Assembly: GCA_015832175.1 (NCBI GenBank)
Contig: WJXW01000019.1
Span: 434,001 to 498,000 of the forward strand
From: Paraphaeosphaeria minitans
Lineage: Eukaryota; Ascomycota; Dothideomycetes; Pleosporales; Didymosphaeriaceae
Length of the DNA: 64,000 bases
Direction of reading: 5' to 3'
How positions within the stretch are numbered: position 1 is the stretch's first letter; every line of letters starts with the position of its first letter. The notes under the pieces are model-generated. The model was not told the origin of the DNA and ran no database searches. It saw nothing but the letters and a program-made list of their open reading frames with translations. Shown piece by piece: positions 52,082-63,323 of the stretch. The position numbers were made by a program, and so were the translations under genes.

Positions 52082-52632
52082 TCAAACTCATATCCTCCAC
52101 GTTCTCGTTTGTGTCGCCAAAGTATAGTTGTGTAGGCGCATTCTCCAAAGCCGCTTGACTTCCATTGCCAGCATTATCGCCTTGCAGGTTGAAATAACTA
52201 CTGGAATCCCCGGGAGTGGCGCACGAAGCAGGATTCGGCTGCTCCATGACGCGATGTGTCGAGACCGGTCCGAGGTTGTCATTCACTGGCACAGCCGCCG
52301 ATGCGCTCCAGCCTAGTCCTGGAGAATGTTAGAAGTTTCTCAACCGTCTAGCTAGGTCACCTACCAGCATCGAAATCACGTTGCGATTCCTCCAGCAAGC
52401 TGCTCACTTCTTCAGCCAACTGCAAAATTGGCACAAGTACTGTCTTATGGAGGAGCCCTATGAGCTCTTTTGTCTCATTAGCTCGTACATTTTTCTTGTA
52501 GAGTGTGCTCTGAAAACAAAATACAGCACTTATTCCACGGACACCAACAACTTCTTCAAGCTTCCGCCATTGTTTACCGCGGTAGGTCCCATCGATCGCA
52601 AGCTGGCGATCTTCCTGTCGCCTCAGCTTCAT
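52026..52632 (-). CDS. Hypothetical protein, two visible exons, 5' end unclear
   Basis: Exons 52365..52632 and 52026..52318 are joined by a 46-bp intron (GTAGGT...TTCTAACATT...CCAG) that reads through from RDFDAG to LGWSASAA. The visible product of about 185 residues has an N-terminal charged region, a helical stretch (ELIGLLHKTVLVPILQLAEE) and a low-complexity S/N/Q-rich C-terminus (NPASCATPGDSSSYFNLQGD). The latter is reminiscent of the activation region of a fungal regulator, but no DNA-binding domain is visible. Upstream sequence to about 52740 has an ATG in another frame, so a first exon may be missing. The last 56 bp overlap the convergent gene at 51543. Confidence 0.45.
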
Positions 52633-53238
52633 TTACTAGCTACACTACAAGTGGTTGCAAAACCGGCTCGGCCAGCACCCGCAGCTACGTCCGTCGAGCG
52701 CCGAGATCCGTACATCCGATGCCATGCTGAAGACATTAACTCCATCGAGACAATGTGAAAAGCAATATGCATGCGCCAGACGAACAAGTGCAAAGCAGAC
52801 GTGCTAGCCTGTTTACTTATAGCAAGCTCGTTCGTCTCACAAAGCTACGTCCGCCTTCACCGGTTGCCTTCCTGCATATTCGCCCCCAGCGCGCTGAGGT
52901 TTACGTTCACCGGATGTTGGACCTATCGCCTGTAGGTCTTGTGTGCGCGGTGGTTATCCTTGGAGACAGTGGTGCGCATATGTACTGCTGGTATCACCCG
53001 CGCGATATCTTGTATTCTTTTGTGGGCTTTATATTTTCCATCGTGCCTTTTATTGTCTGGCAATGTGGGAAGAATCAACCGCAATTTGGGTATCAACATG
53101 CACACTCACTAGCACTGGTGTTGCCCGAGGTCTACGGGCTCTGCGTCAACGTTCGTACTCATGCTCCCACACAAACCGCAGAACTAAACCGTGTTAGGCT
53201 TATATCTGCTGGCGGATCCTTCATGAACAAGGAATTCC
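52633..53238. other. Unresolved region, ORFs without recognisable features
   Basis: A 170-codon plus-strand ORF (52755-53267) is open, but its composition looks incidental and it overlaps the next ORF. It may hold the 5' exon of the minus-strand gene at 52026. Confidence 0.35.
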
Positions 53239-53649
53239 ATGGCGATGCAACCTCTGGTTCCTTGTGATCATTGCCGTGACGTCTTCGATATGAAAATCTC
53301 TTCCGAAGCCATTCTCGACTACGCCTATGCCCCTACCATTGTACTGGGCTATTTCCTTGCGCTCGTTTTCGGTCTATGCTCACTGCAGAGAGCGGCTACG
53401 ATGAGCCTGAAGACACGAACCCTATCAGTGCTATTCATGTCTCTCATCGCCTTAAGCCAGGCTCTCGAGGCTCTCTTCAACGTGTACCAATCAGCTCCGC
53501 ATGCTACATTCCGTATCTTCACCGTTACTCCGGTATGGATAGCCTTGGCACTTTCTCTGTGCATGGTTGAATGCCTGCTATGGAAGCCATACGTTGGTGT
53601 CTTTACTTCTCCTTTTCAGCTTCCTTCCTTACAGACGCCTCTGAACTAG
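53239..53649 (+). CDS. Small multi-pass membrane protein, possibly transporter N-terminus
   Basis: 136 codons from ATG 53239. Three hydrophobic segments: PTIVLGYFLALVFGLCSL, LSVLFMSLIALSQALEALF and FTVTPVWIALALSLCMVECL. A short basic loop lies between the first two. The arrangement is like the extra N-terminal membrane domain of some fungal ABC transporters, but no downstream ABC sequence is present here, so it is either a small stand-alone protein or a fragment. No introns needed; no signal peptide distinct from the first helix. Confidence 0.4.
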   Translation: MAMQPLVPCDHCRDVFDMKISSEAILDYAYAPTIVLGYFLALVFGLCSLQRAATMSLKTRTLSVLFMSLIALSQALEALFNVYQSAPHATFRIFTVTPVWIALALSLCMVECLLWKPYVGVFTSPFQLPSLQTPLN

Positions 53650-54004
53650 TTAATTAACTTCTCAGATCATTTCTTAAGCCGAGCGCGGTTTCCTCAGATT
53701 GCCAAGCCCAACAGCGTGCCTGTCAACAGCCGCCTCAAGACGCGCAATACCCTCGACCTGCGCACCAAACTAGACGCGAAGGGGATGAATACACCGGTTC
53801 AGGGCGCTGTGTACGAGACAGAAGGGAGCCGAGCACTGCGATGGAAAGCAGGCGGTCGTCTCTGCACTGTATGGAATTCTTGGGCAGATCCAACCGCCGG
53901 AACCCACCCGAAATCCCACCTCCCCTTTTCTCGGACGTGGACGATGTTGAACCATATCTATGCATTGAGATTGAAAGTGCCAACACTCTGCTATTCTAGA
54001 AAGC
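53650..54004. other. Intergenic spacer
   Basis: Overlapping short ORFs on both strands; none supported. 3' flank of the chromodomain gene. Confidence 0.45.
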
Positions 54005-55854
54005 TCAAATCGCTGCTCGACCTCGCCTGACAGCCCTACATCCCGCACGCACAGTCTTTACGGGCTTGTCATCGTCTGAGAAATTATCGGCATCCCTGTC
54101 TTCTTCGCAACACAGTTCCCAGTGACTAAGCCTTCTCGGAGGACCTGACGCGGCAGGATTAGCCTCGTGGAACTCATAGAGCTTACGCGGGCAATCTTTA
54201 AGGTTAGATGCGTTGTACCATTCCGGGTCATTGTCGTATCCAACCCATCGGAGCTGATACTGCAAATTTCCTCGAAAGAGACGGCCAGCCAGAATCCGCT
54301 CTACCTCGTATTCGGTATGCTCGCTTGCACTTCCCCAGTTCAGCACCAACTTATCCGTGCTCTGCAACTCCTTGGCGTTGACGTGGCAGTTGTTCTCATT
54401 GTTTCCTGCGCCGTCGCTGCTACTCTCGGCGCCAGTGTCTTCACTACACTGCACCTCAGCATACACGCGTGCCCGTACTTTCGAAGTAGGTTTAGGAGGA
54501 TGGTGGGTTGGAGCTTGCACGGCATTTGCAGGTCTCTGCTTCGATTTTTTGCTCAATGTGCGACTGTGCCGCTTGCAGCCTGCAGCACTGACCGAAGCAT
54601 CGCGTTTCCGTTTTTGAATCTGCCGCTGGCTGCTCATCCTCTGGTCGCGATTGTCATCACCATTGTCATCGTTGTGATAGTGGTTATCACCTCCATCGCT
54701 TACGCCTCTGAGCGGTGAATATTCGCCTTACAACTGTTAGGCACGGCAAACGCATTTGCAGATTGTGGGCGCTTACCTTGATCACTCGCTGGCTCGGATC
54801 TCTGCGACTGCCGTGGTTCCACCTTCGAGTCCTGAATAGCATGAGTGCCAGCCTTTTGAATTGACTGGTCACTAGAGAAGATGCCGGTGTCCGCCATAAA
54901 CAGTGGCTCGCCATGAGGCACAGCATCCCCCGCCTGGATATTGCCGCTTGAAGGCGAGAGTATCGGGCTTTCAGTAGCTGCAGGAGGTGCAGAACAGCGA
55001 GCATCTTGCAGAACGCTACTGCTCCTTGAAGGTGAAGGGGAGCGCAAATGCCCCTCGTCAAGATCGTCATCATCACTACTCTCGTCGCCTATAACATTGT
55101 CCATATTAGTTCCGTTACATCTCCGCGTTATTCTAGAGCCATGCTTACCTAGATCTGTCAAATCAATGACTTCGCTTCCATTCAACATCGGTGCAAGATC
55201 GCCCGTCGTATTCTGTGCGCTCGGGTCTGCCCTTTGAGAGGGGCACTCGCCCGCCTCACCGCCGTCGGACTTCGGATGCACCTGATGATCGTCGATGCTG
55301 GATGTGATGTCTGTGCAATGTTAGACACAGCGCAGATAAGTACACCGATTCGAGCCGTCACTTGCCTTGGCTACTACGCTCAGCAGTATTTGGGCTCGCA
55401 AATGGGATTTCCCCAGCATATCCGTTTTGCTCGTAGCTGACGCTTCTCTCTCGGTGAGGGATGGACCAATTATCATCGCATTCGGCGACACCACTCCGGT
55501 TATATCCATCAGCGCGGTCGCCATCGTCGCTGGCTTCATCATCAGATGCACCATCTCTGCTCGGGTTGGCTATCAGGAGAGATCGATTCAACCGAATGCC
55601 AAAATCGTTGCTTTCTCTTCCACTGCCGCTGTTCTCATAGTCGGCTTCGTTGTCGGCTACATCTCCGTTAGCTGTCATGGAATCCCAGAAAAAATACCAA
55701 CATTACGTCGGCTATAGGAATACCTATATGAGCATGTCAAATCGACGACTTCAACACCATGCGCTGCATGTGCAAGTTGCTCTCTACCCCCCCTTGCACT
55801 GTTCGAATCAGGCTCGATCCCCAGAATATCATCGAAATTGGGGTAATTACTCAT
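54005..55854 (-). CDS. Chromodomain protein with SUMO-interaction-like motifs
   Basis: Well-supported exons are 54005..54726, 54777..55088, 55149..55310 and 55366..~55680; a first exon probably begins at the ATG 55852-55854 (MSNYPNFDDILGIEPD), but its 3' border does not keep frame. Introns: 54727-54776 (GTAAGC...CCTAACAG...AAG), 55089-55148 (GTAAGC...ACTAAT...TAG) and 55311-55365, a GC-AG intron (AG/GCAAGT...TCTAACATTGCACAG). The C-terminal 240-codon exon contains a basic region (QIQKRKRDASVSAAGCKRHS) and a chromodomain: YEVERILAGRLFRGN, YQLRWVGYDNDPEWYNASNL and YEFHEANP. This gives the aromatic cage W-x2-Y/W expected for methyl-lysine binding. Upstream parts are acidic and S/D-rich with VEVVDLT and SEVIDLTD, SUMO-interaction-like. 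Likely nuclear and chromatin-associated; not a retrotransposon integrase, since no integrase core precedes it. Confidence 0.72.
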
Positions 55855-57312
55855 CGTCAGCAGAAATGACTTTCTTCGTTGGGAGTCTTCGAGAGGTCTG
55901 CTTTGGAGGCCAGTTGTAAGATACAAATTGGAAGGAGCCTTGCGGCTGCTGGACAGGAAAAGTACTGAGAAGTGTTGTCATCGCGGCGATGGTTTTCAGA
56001 GGTGCTAGGGATTCTAGGGAAGCGGGAAACGCAGACATTTAAGTAGGCCATGAGCACGCTTGAAGAGCTTTCAGCGCCCGAGCTCGCACAGCCGCCGAGT
56101 GCTAGTAATGGTGCAGCCTTCGCATTAAACCCCTTCGCTGTCGGACGGAACCGTGAGCACATATCCCACCAATACTCGCCCTGAGACTGAGGAATGGTGG
56201 CGCAGATTCCGTAGCAAACGGATCCACCTCCTTTTCAGAGCCCGCCTGACAATCGTACGAGCCTGTAGGTGACGTTTCCGTCTGATCGGTGCCCGCACGC
56301 TGATCAGGGGGCTCCCAGCGATGGCTCTCCACTCGTCGGCACCTCCGAGACCCAAACCTGGGTGCATTTCTTCATCCAGGCCTCCAACTTCATGCTCCTG
56401 GCGGGGGTGGATCGAATCATGGAGGCAGATTGGCGCCCGACGGGCTCCTGCTTGATCAAGAGGCCGCTCTAGCCGTTCCCTCCGCTTACTGTGACGCCGG
56501 AACGCAACCTGCCGTCATGCATGCGGTCAAGCGGACCCAGACTCCACCAATCGGGGTCGAGTGCACACTGGGCGAGTACGTGCCAGTATCGTCCTGCCTA
56601 GCTGTACGACGGGTCGTAGCCTGGCCGAGTCTGCCTCATCTGACTCCCTCTGAAACTGACTTTGCAGGAGCGGCAATCCAGGCCAATCATCTTTGCGAGG
56701 CTTGCAGTTCCGTGCAATGGGTGATGGCCTAGCTGAGGTTGCACAGGCCTGGCCCCTCCCGCTCAGACGCTATCGAGACGTGCAAAGCGCTTCTGTTGCT
56801 GTCCTGCGTGATTGATGACGCGGCAGGTCGACGATCTCAAAGATGAGCTGGCATACGGCACCTTTTGAAAGGATGAACCGAAGGGATGGCTGGATTCCGT
56901 TCATCGGCGGTGCCAAAGTAGAGTGTAGATGCTATGAACACTGCTCATCCGTAGGGAAGGCGAGGGACCCAGAGCGGCGAAGATCCAGAGTAGCAGAGAG
57001 CTTCTTGCGTAGCATCGAAGACAATAGGAGCATTGCCTCAGACACGTCACAGCGCCCTTGTTGTCGGACCATCAAGGGGGCGAAAACTGGAGCATATCCG
57101 GCCAGTGCATGCTTGCATGATTGCCAAGGGTGAAAATGGCCTCACAGGCGAGCCCGAGCGACCAATTAGGAGACAAGAGGGTGTTGGGAGTAAAGAGACG
57201 ATGGAGGGAGGACGGTAGGACGGCGAGGGCGGCGCACTTTTATGTGATGGGTCGGCGCACGGGCCATATAAAAGCGGCGAGCTGCCAAGTGAGCGTCCAT
57301 TTCCCGCTCAGG
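55855..57312. other. Long region without a supportable gene
   Basis: A short ORF at 56050 (MSTLEELSAPELAQPPS...) and the stretch 56430-56732 look faintly protein-like but are cut by stops and shifts in every frame. They may be remains of a decayed gene or element. No repeats recognised. Confidence 0.4.
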
Positions 57313-57510
57313 TGTCAGATAGAACGAGGGCGTTGAGGTCGGATCTGCACAATCGAGCAAGGACCACCGCACTTGTCGCACTACCTAGCCCAGGGGTCAA
57401 ACCAAGCGAACAGAGATGAGAGACAAGAACATAGCATTCCATCAATTAAAATCAACACACAACCATTATCGATCATCATACCGTATCGCATACGAGCATT
57501 TTATCTGACA
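57313..57510 (+). mobile_element. Solo Copia LTR, opposite to the neighbouring element
   Basis: 198 bp from TGTCAGATAGAACG to ATTTTATCTGACA, with 9-bp inverted ends TGTCAGATA/TATCTGACA. It appears identical, in reverse orientation, to both LTRs of the Copia element 75 bp to the right. No matching 5-bp duplication is seen (TCAGG left, ATAAC right). Confidence 0.9.
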
Positions 57511-57584
57511 ATAACCTTATTTCTATCTAGCACAAATTCTTATAGTAAAAGGCAAAAGGCCACCTTACAGGAGTAGAAGAATTT

Positions 57585-57782
57585 TGTCAGATAAAATGCT
57601 CGTATGCGATACGGTATGATGATCGATAATGGTTGTGTGTTGATTTTAATTGATGGAATGCTATGTTCTTGTCTCTCATCTCTGTTCGCTTGGTTTGACC
57701 CCTGGGCTAGGTAGTGCGACAAGTGCGGTGGTCCTTGCTCGATTGTGCAGATCCGACCTCAACGCCCTCGTTCTATCTGACA
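57585..57782 (-). repeat. 3' LTR of the Copia element
   Basis: 198 bp, TG...CA ends; forms an inverted repeat with the solo LTR 57313-57510 across a 74-bp spacer. Confidence 0.92.
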
Positions 57783-57830
57783 CACCCCCTCAGCTTGGAA
57801 ATCCTTGCTAGCTGGATATAATGTAGTTCC

Positions 57831-60800
57831 TTATTGTGCGAGGGTGAGGTCTTCAAGTTGTTGCTGGATCTCCTCAAGGGGCGCTTCGTTCGTTGCCTCA
57901 GGTCTCTCTAGTTCTACCAGCCCAAGTTGAGTTAGGAATCCTTCCCACTTGTTGACTGGGAGAACCTTGGTGAAGCCGTCGGCGATCATATCTGCCGAGT
58001 GCACGTACTCCACCTTGATCTTTCCAGTAGAGACTTCTTGTCTGAGCCAGTGATTGTAAATGTCGACGTGTCGTAGTTTTGTCTGGAGCTTGGAGATTTC
58101 CTCAGTTACCAGTCGAATAGTTTGCTTGTTGTCGCATTGGATGGTGATTGACGATGAGAGTAGTTCAATCTGCAGTTCGTCCAATAGTCGTGATATGAAG
58201 ATTGCTTCCTTAGCCACCTGTGATAGGGCGAGAAGCTCTGCTTCGGTTGTCGAAGTTGTGACAGTGTCTTGTTTGTTTGCTCTCCAGGCAATGAGTCCGT
58301 CGAATAGCTTGATAGCGTATCCTTGCGAGCTCTTTCTGTCCAGTGTGTTGTCAGCAAATGAGGCATCGCTGGCTACTTGAAGGCAGTTGCCTCCTCCGAG
58401 CTGCAGGGCTCTCCATCTGGTGCTGGACAAGTATAATAGTACTCGATCGGCGGCATAGTGATGTGCGGAGCCCGGATTTGACAGGAACCGAGCCAGTCTT
58501 GAGGTTGCAAAGGCGATGTCCGGTCGGCTCGTTACTGCCGCGAACAGAATTGATCCGATTTTGCGTTGGTATTTGTTGATTTCTGATGGTGTTGCCAAGC
58601 CTGTTCGAGGCTTTAACTCGGTAGCGGCCATGGGGGTATCATGGCGGATGTCTTTCCTATCAGCCAGTCGGCTAATCTTCTCTACGTATGCGGCTTGAGA
58701 GAGTTGGATCTTCCGGCGACTTCGGTCCCTGATGACCTCTACGCCAAGGAACCACTGAAGGTCGTTTCCTCCAGTAAAGGTGTACTTCTCCTGTAGGCGC
58801 TTAATTGTTTGCTGGGCTTCTTGCTCTTTCTGTTTGTGATAAGCTAATACGATATCGTCTACGTAGAAGAAGACGATGATTCCGTCTTTAAGAAGGCAGC
58901 ATGGCTCGTGAGACACAGTCTGGAAGCCAAGAGCTTTGAGTGTTGTAGTGAATTCTTTCTACCAAAGGAGGGGTGAAATCCGTAGACCGTACAGAGCCTT
59001 GTTGACTTGGAGGATCGTTCCAGGTTTTCGATAGCCGTGGGGCATTCTCATGTATACTTCTCGATCCATCGTTGCATGGACAAAGGCGTTCGTGACGTCG
59101 TATTGTTTGAGCTCTAAGTTGTGGTGGGCTGCAATTGCTAGCAGCATTCGGAATGACCGGCTGGCGAGTGTGGCTGCGTAAGTGTCCTGCGAGGTAATGT
59201 TCCGTTGTTGGTCGCCTCGGACGACTAGTCGCGCCTTGCACTTCAGCAAGCGATGGTGCTTATCAAGTTTGTAGGTGTATACCCACATACAGTCAAGGAT
59301 CTGTTGCCCTGTCAGTTTGATCTCCTTCATCGGTACCTCTGACCATGACTTCATTTGCTGGTGGCTTGCAAGATGGGTCTGTTCTGCTTCTCTGACCAGT
59401 TCACCCATCGGGTGATCCTCAAGCTTGGTACGGCACGTTGGCAGAGGTGGGAGTTGACTTCGATGGGGCTTCAAGCCTTTGGCGAGCAATCTCATCATCT
59501 TCGCCTTGTCTACAACATCCCCTCTGTAGTTCCCAACGTGACCGGCTTGGGATCCCGCCATGAAAGCTGCTGCCCAGGGGACAGTCTTAGATGGCCTATG
59601 TTGTGTCACTTCAGATTGGTTTCCAGCCATCAACCGAGCAAGTAATGCTACGGGTGGCGGTGTAGCTGGAGGAGTTAGGTAATTGTTCCTGATTTTCCTC
59701 CCTTGATAGTAGCCTGGTGGGTCTACTTCGTCTTGATGGTCTAATGAGTCCTCAGCGGCATTATCCTCATGGAAGGACTCCGTTTCTGGTTGCTGAGTAG
59801 GAGTTGGTAGTTCACTGGTTCTCACATGCGTGGCTATTTCTTCCAGCGTGTTGTGCATAAGGTTGTCCATTAGATCTTCCGTCTTCCCGTTGAATATAGA
59901 CTGCTAGTCAAAGACGACGTCTCGGGTGCTTATCACCTTAGCAAGTGATGGTATCCAAATGCGATAGATGTTTGAGGATCGGTATCCAACAAGATAACCA
60001 ATCCAAGCTTTTGGATCTAGGCGTTGCAACCGTGATTTGCCTCGATGAGTGTCGTTGGTCATCGCAAAGGCTTTGCAGCCATACGCCTTCAGATGGGCGA
60101 GATTGGGTTTCCGCAGTGAAGTTACGATCCCATTACTGAACGCGACTCGTGTGAAGAATATCTCGTATGGCGTCTTCCAGTTGTTCGCGTAATTTGGTGT
60201 TCGATTGTAGAGGTATACTGCAGCCCTTGTAACTTCAGGCCACAGTTCCCAGGATAGGTTGGCGTCAAGTCGCATTGCGCGCGATTTCTCCTTATTCGTA
60301 CCCCCTGAGCGTTCGGCACCTCCGTTCTGAGCTTGGGTGTCTGGGGCCGAAGGCTCGATAATAATTCCTTGGGTCGCCAACCAACGTTCTACTTCTGGTT
60401 TGACTGTGGTAATTTCGTTGTCTGCCTCGATAGTCTTGACTGTTATGTTATAGTGGTTCTTAAGAAATAGGAGGAAGGTCGAAAGCATCCTGATGATTGA
60501 TTTCGCCGTTCTGTTGTCGGTAAAGTAAAAGTCCCATTGTAGTCCTGAGAATTTGTCGGTAATTAACATTTGGCTCTTTTCTTTGGTGACGCTTTGCGTT
60601 TCGTATGTATGGAAATCGACAGTTAGCCTCTCTCCAGGTCCTTCAGTGTTGATCCGTGGCGCACGCCTAATTTGTCGTTTTGATTTCGCTCTGCCACAGG
60701 AGTCACACTCAACTGTCGTGATCCCTTTCACGCGCACCCCCTCAGCTTGCTGCACCAGGTGCTCGATTGCTGCTGGTCCCGGGTGTCCTAGTCTCTTGTG

Positions 60801-62540
60801 CCAGAGCATGGCTGACGCTTTCTGTGGTGTTCTTTTCGTTCGCGAGGTAATCTTGCGTGCATGATGTGAGGCATGCGATAGTGATTCATACTCGAGTACC
60901 CACTGGCCGTGGATCTCGGTGAGATTCCCGATGATTACGTCGTCTGGGCCTCTCAGAGTAGTTGGGTCCATCTGCGTATCCCACCAGATTCCTCTCTGCC
61001 TTAATAGTCGAAAAGAGACCAGATTGCACAGTAGGTCAGGGCATATCGCCACGTCGTGCAGGACTAGTTTGGTTGTCCCAGGCTGAGTTTTCAGGGTCAG
61101 GTTAATAGAGCCGTATCCTTTTACCCATATCTTCGTATTCCCAGCCCATATGTAGTCTCCGGACATAGGAGGACGGAAGTTGTAGATGCGGTCGGGATTG
61201 TTCGTAATGTGGCAGGCTGATCCTGAGTCAAGGATGAACGACCGCTTCAATGGGTAGTCGTCGATTTCTGTTCTGACAGACGCCGAGGTGAACGCGGCGT
61301 TGACTTTTGATATTCTCCGCCCCTCTAGTCACTCGTCAGGGATCTCAGGTGTTGGAGTATGTGATTGTTTGAGAATCGACGTTCGCGATCGGGTTCTGCT
61401 CTGTCCGCGGATTAGCCCTTGGAACGTTGCGTCGTTCGTACGCTTGAAGTCAATGAGCTCGCTTATAGTCTCATTTGGTTTCCACCATTCGGGAGCTTTG
61501 TCTGGGTTGACATAGTAGCAGTCCCTAATGCTGTGGCGTTGCCCACAGGCAGGGCACTTTGCTCCCCCTGTTGTAGCTGGCCCTTGATCTGAAGGCCGCT
61601 TAAGCTTGGCATCTTTCTTGCCGGCTGTACGTTGGTTACGGGGTCTGCCCCGGTTTCGGTTGGATGGCGCGCTTTCAACATGAGAGGCGTCCCTGTCATT
61701 GCTCTGGGTGGTTGCACCACCTTCAGCGAGATATGATGCATTATCAGACACAAAAGCTGCTTTGTGTTTCCCTGATCTAAGGGGATAAAATGTCATCATG
61801 TGTTCTCGGAAGCGTTTCATCATCTCCTTCCGGCTCATGCCAGCTGCAAATCGACCATTGTCTTGAAAGTTCGTAGACCATATGGGTGCAACTTTGTTTC
61901 CGGCTGCCAGGAAGTCTTTTGTGATCACATTCAATTGCGATAGTTCGGCGACTCGATATGTCTCCGCCTCGGTGGCTGCTTGGTCATACTCAGCTAGCCA
62001 TGTGTCCCATTGCGACGCGCTTCTCATCGGTCTGAGTGCGGCGAGGTATCGATCGCGGGCTCGTTCTTGTTCGATTTGTTCGTCGACTCCAACCGTTAAC
62101 TTCAGGTCGGCAATCCATTGGCGTAGGGACTTCTCTGGAAGGCAGCACGTGCGCAATAGGTGTGGCGATACGGTCGACTGGATAAACGCCACGATGTGTT
62201 GGAGGCTTGCTTGTTCCTTCTCGAACTCGTGTCTGTCATTCTTGTATTGCTCAACAAGGATTTTTTAGTATTCAAGGTCTTCCTTGAATGCCTTTTGTCC
62301 TGCTGTCGACAGTTCGGTCGGTCTCATTGGGATTTCGACGTTCGCGGCTGGTGCGTATCTAGCGATTACCGGGGCTCTAATAGCTACCGGTTTCGTTATG
62401 AGCGGGTTAGTTGCCGTTGGGTTTACCTTGTCCCAGATGTTGTGAGCGACGCATCTAGCTTGCAGTTGCGTTATCCATCCTGTGTAGTCCGTATGATCTC
62501 TCAGCGTTACTGTGGGATCGCGGTACGGTTGCTGCGCCAT
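57831..62540 (-). pseudogene. Copia gag-pol, one frame with four internal stops
   Basis: From ATG 62538-62540 to TAA 57831-57833, 1570 codons stay in one frame but are interrupted at 62265-62267 (TAA), 61329-61331 (TGA), 59904-59906 (TAG) and 58959-58961 (TAG). Gag has a zinc knuckle CPACGQRHSIRDC near 61540. A protease-like segment FILDSGSACHI follows near 61230. The integrase has the H/C pair (HKRLGHPGPAAIEHL, CDSCGRAKSKRQIR) and a catalytic core (VDFHTYETQ, APDTQAQNGGAERSG). RT shows LDCMWVYTYKLDKHH, QYDVTNAFVH and FFYVDDIVLAY; RNase H shows SDASFADNTLDRKS. All four stops could arise from C-to-T change in CAA, CGA or CAG. No frameshift is present. Confidence 0.93.
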
Positions 62541-62570
62541 GTCGTCGGTTGAGGCAGTGAGACTCTTAAT

Positions 62571-62768
62571 TGTCAGATAAAATGCTCGTATGCGATACGG
62601 TATGATGATCGATAATGGTTGTGTGTTGATTTTAATTGATGGAATGCTATGTTCTTGTCTCTCATCTCTGTTCGCTTGGTTTGACCCCTGGGCTAGGTAG
62701 TGCGACAAGTGCGGTGGTCCTTGCTCGATTGTGCAGATCCGACCTCAACGCCCTCGTTCTATCTGACA
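62571..62768 (-). repeat. 5' LTR of the Copia element
   Basis: 198 bp; appears identical by eye to the 3' LTR and to the solo LTR. Should hold the element promoter. Confidence 0.92.
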
Positions 62769-63239
62769 ACACCAGGCAACAAACTGGCTGAACTAAAGTC
62801 GTTGATCAAATTCATGCAACTATTGTACATCTAGATACTGCAGGGTCTTTAATATGGACGGAAGGAAATGCTCAAGAATCAGCGGTTGGCTATGTAGACA
62901 GACATACCTTCCTTCAACACATGTGATCAAAGCAACTCAAGAAATACCTGCCACAAGGTATCGCCAGTCGACGCCTACCACGTCCATGAGATACGACATA
63001 AAATTTGCTCCACAGAGTTTGTTTTTGTGCTTTTTGATACGAGATGGAAGAGGCCTCTGGTGGATAGGTCAATCAATCTGCTGCGCGTTGCACCTGATGG
63101 TCTTATCGATAACATGCGGCGCAGCGCAACGCACTTCCCTCAGCCCAGGCGCTTGCTACTTCGCTGCCTACACAATGCCATTCTCCTCTCCATTAGCTCT
63201 CCCGTATGCACCTACTTCGTCCGTCAATCTTTTCTGGGT
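62769..63239. other. Intergenic between the Copia element and the STAND remnant
   Basis: No gene supported; a longer plus-strand ORF (62854-63609) overlaps the remnant in another frame and is treated as chance. Confidence 0.45.
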
Positions 63240-63323
63240 ATGGATCCGCTCAGTTTCGCAGCCAGCATCATCGCAGTTCTCCAGCTCTCGGCATGGGTCC
63301 TCGGATATCTCAACGCCTTCTGA
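63240..63323 (+). pseudogene. N-terminal remnant of a fungal STAND/NLR-type protein
   Basis: The ATG at 63240-63242 begins MDPLSFAASIIAVLQLS followed by WVLGYLNA and a TGA at 63321-63323. This start is highly characteristic of the N-terminal domain (Fungal_N/NACHT-associated helical domain) of many ascomycete NACHT-ankyrin and NB-ARC proteins. Beyond codon 27 no frame continues the domain convincingly, so only the first helix is preserved. An intron immediately after is conceivable (GTACAAATC follows) but no matching exon was found before the window edge. Confidence 0.55.

Larger units (their letters stand above)
57585..62768 (-). mobile_element. Ty1/Copia-type LTR retrotransposon
   Basis: Two 198-bp LTRs (57585-57782 and 62571-62768) bound a 4.8-kb interior. 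The single gag-pol reading frame has the Copia order gag, integrase, reverse transcriptase, RNase H. A purine-rich tract (GCTGAGGGGGTG on the minus strand) precedes the 3' LTR. The flanks AATTT and ACACC do not form a target-site duplication, which suggests later recombination, perhaps involving the nearby solo LTR. Confidence 0.95.

Noticed and set aside
52755..53267. 170-codon plus-strand ORF
   Set aside because: No recognisable features and its end overlaps the more protein-like ORF at 53239.
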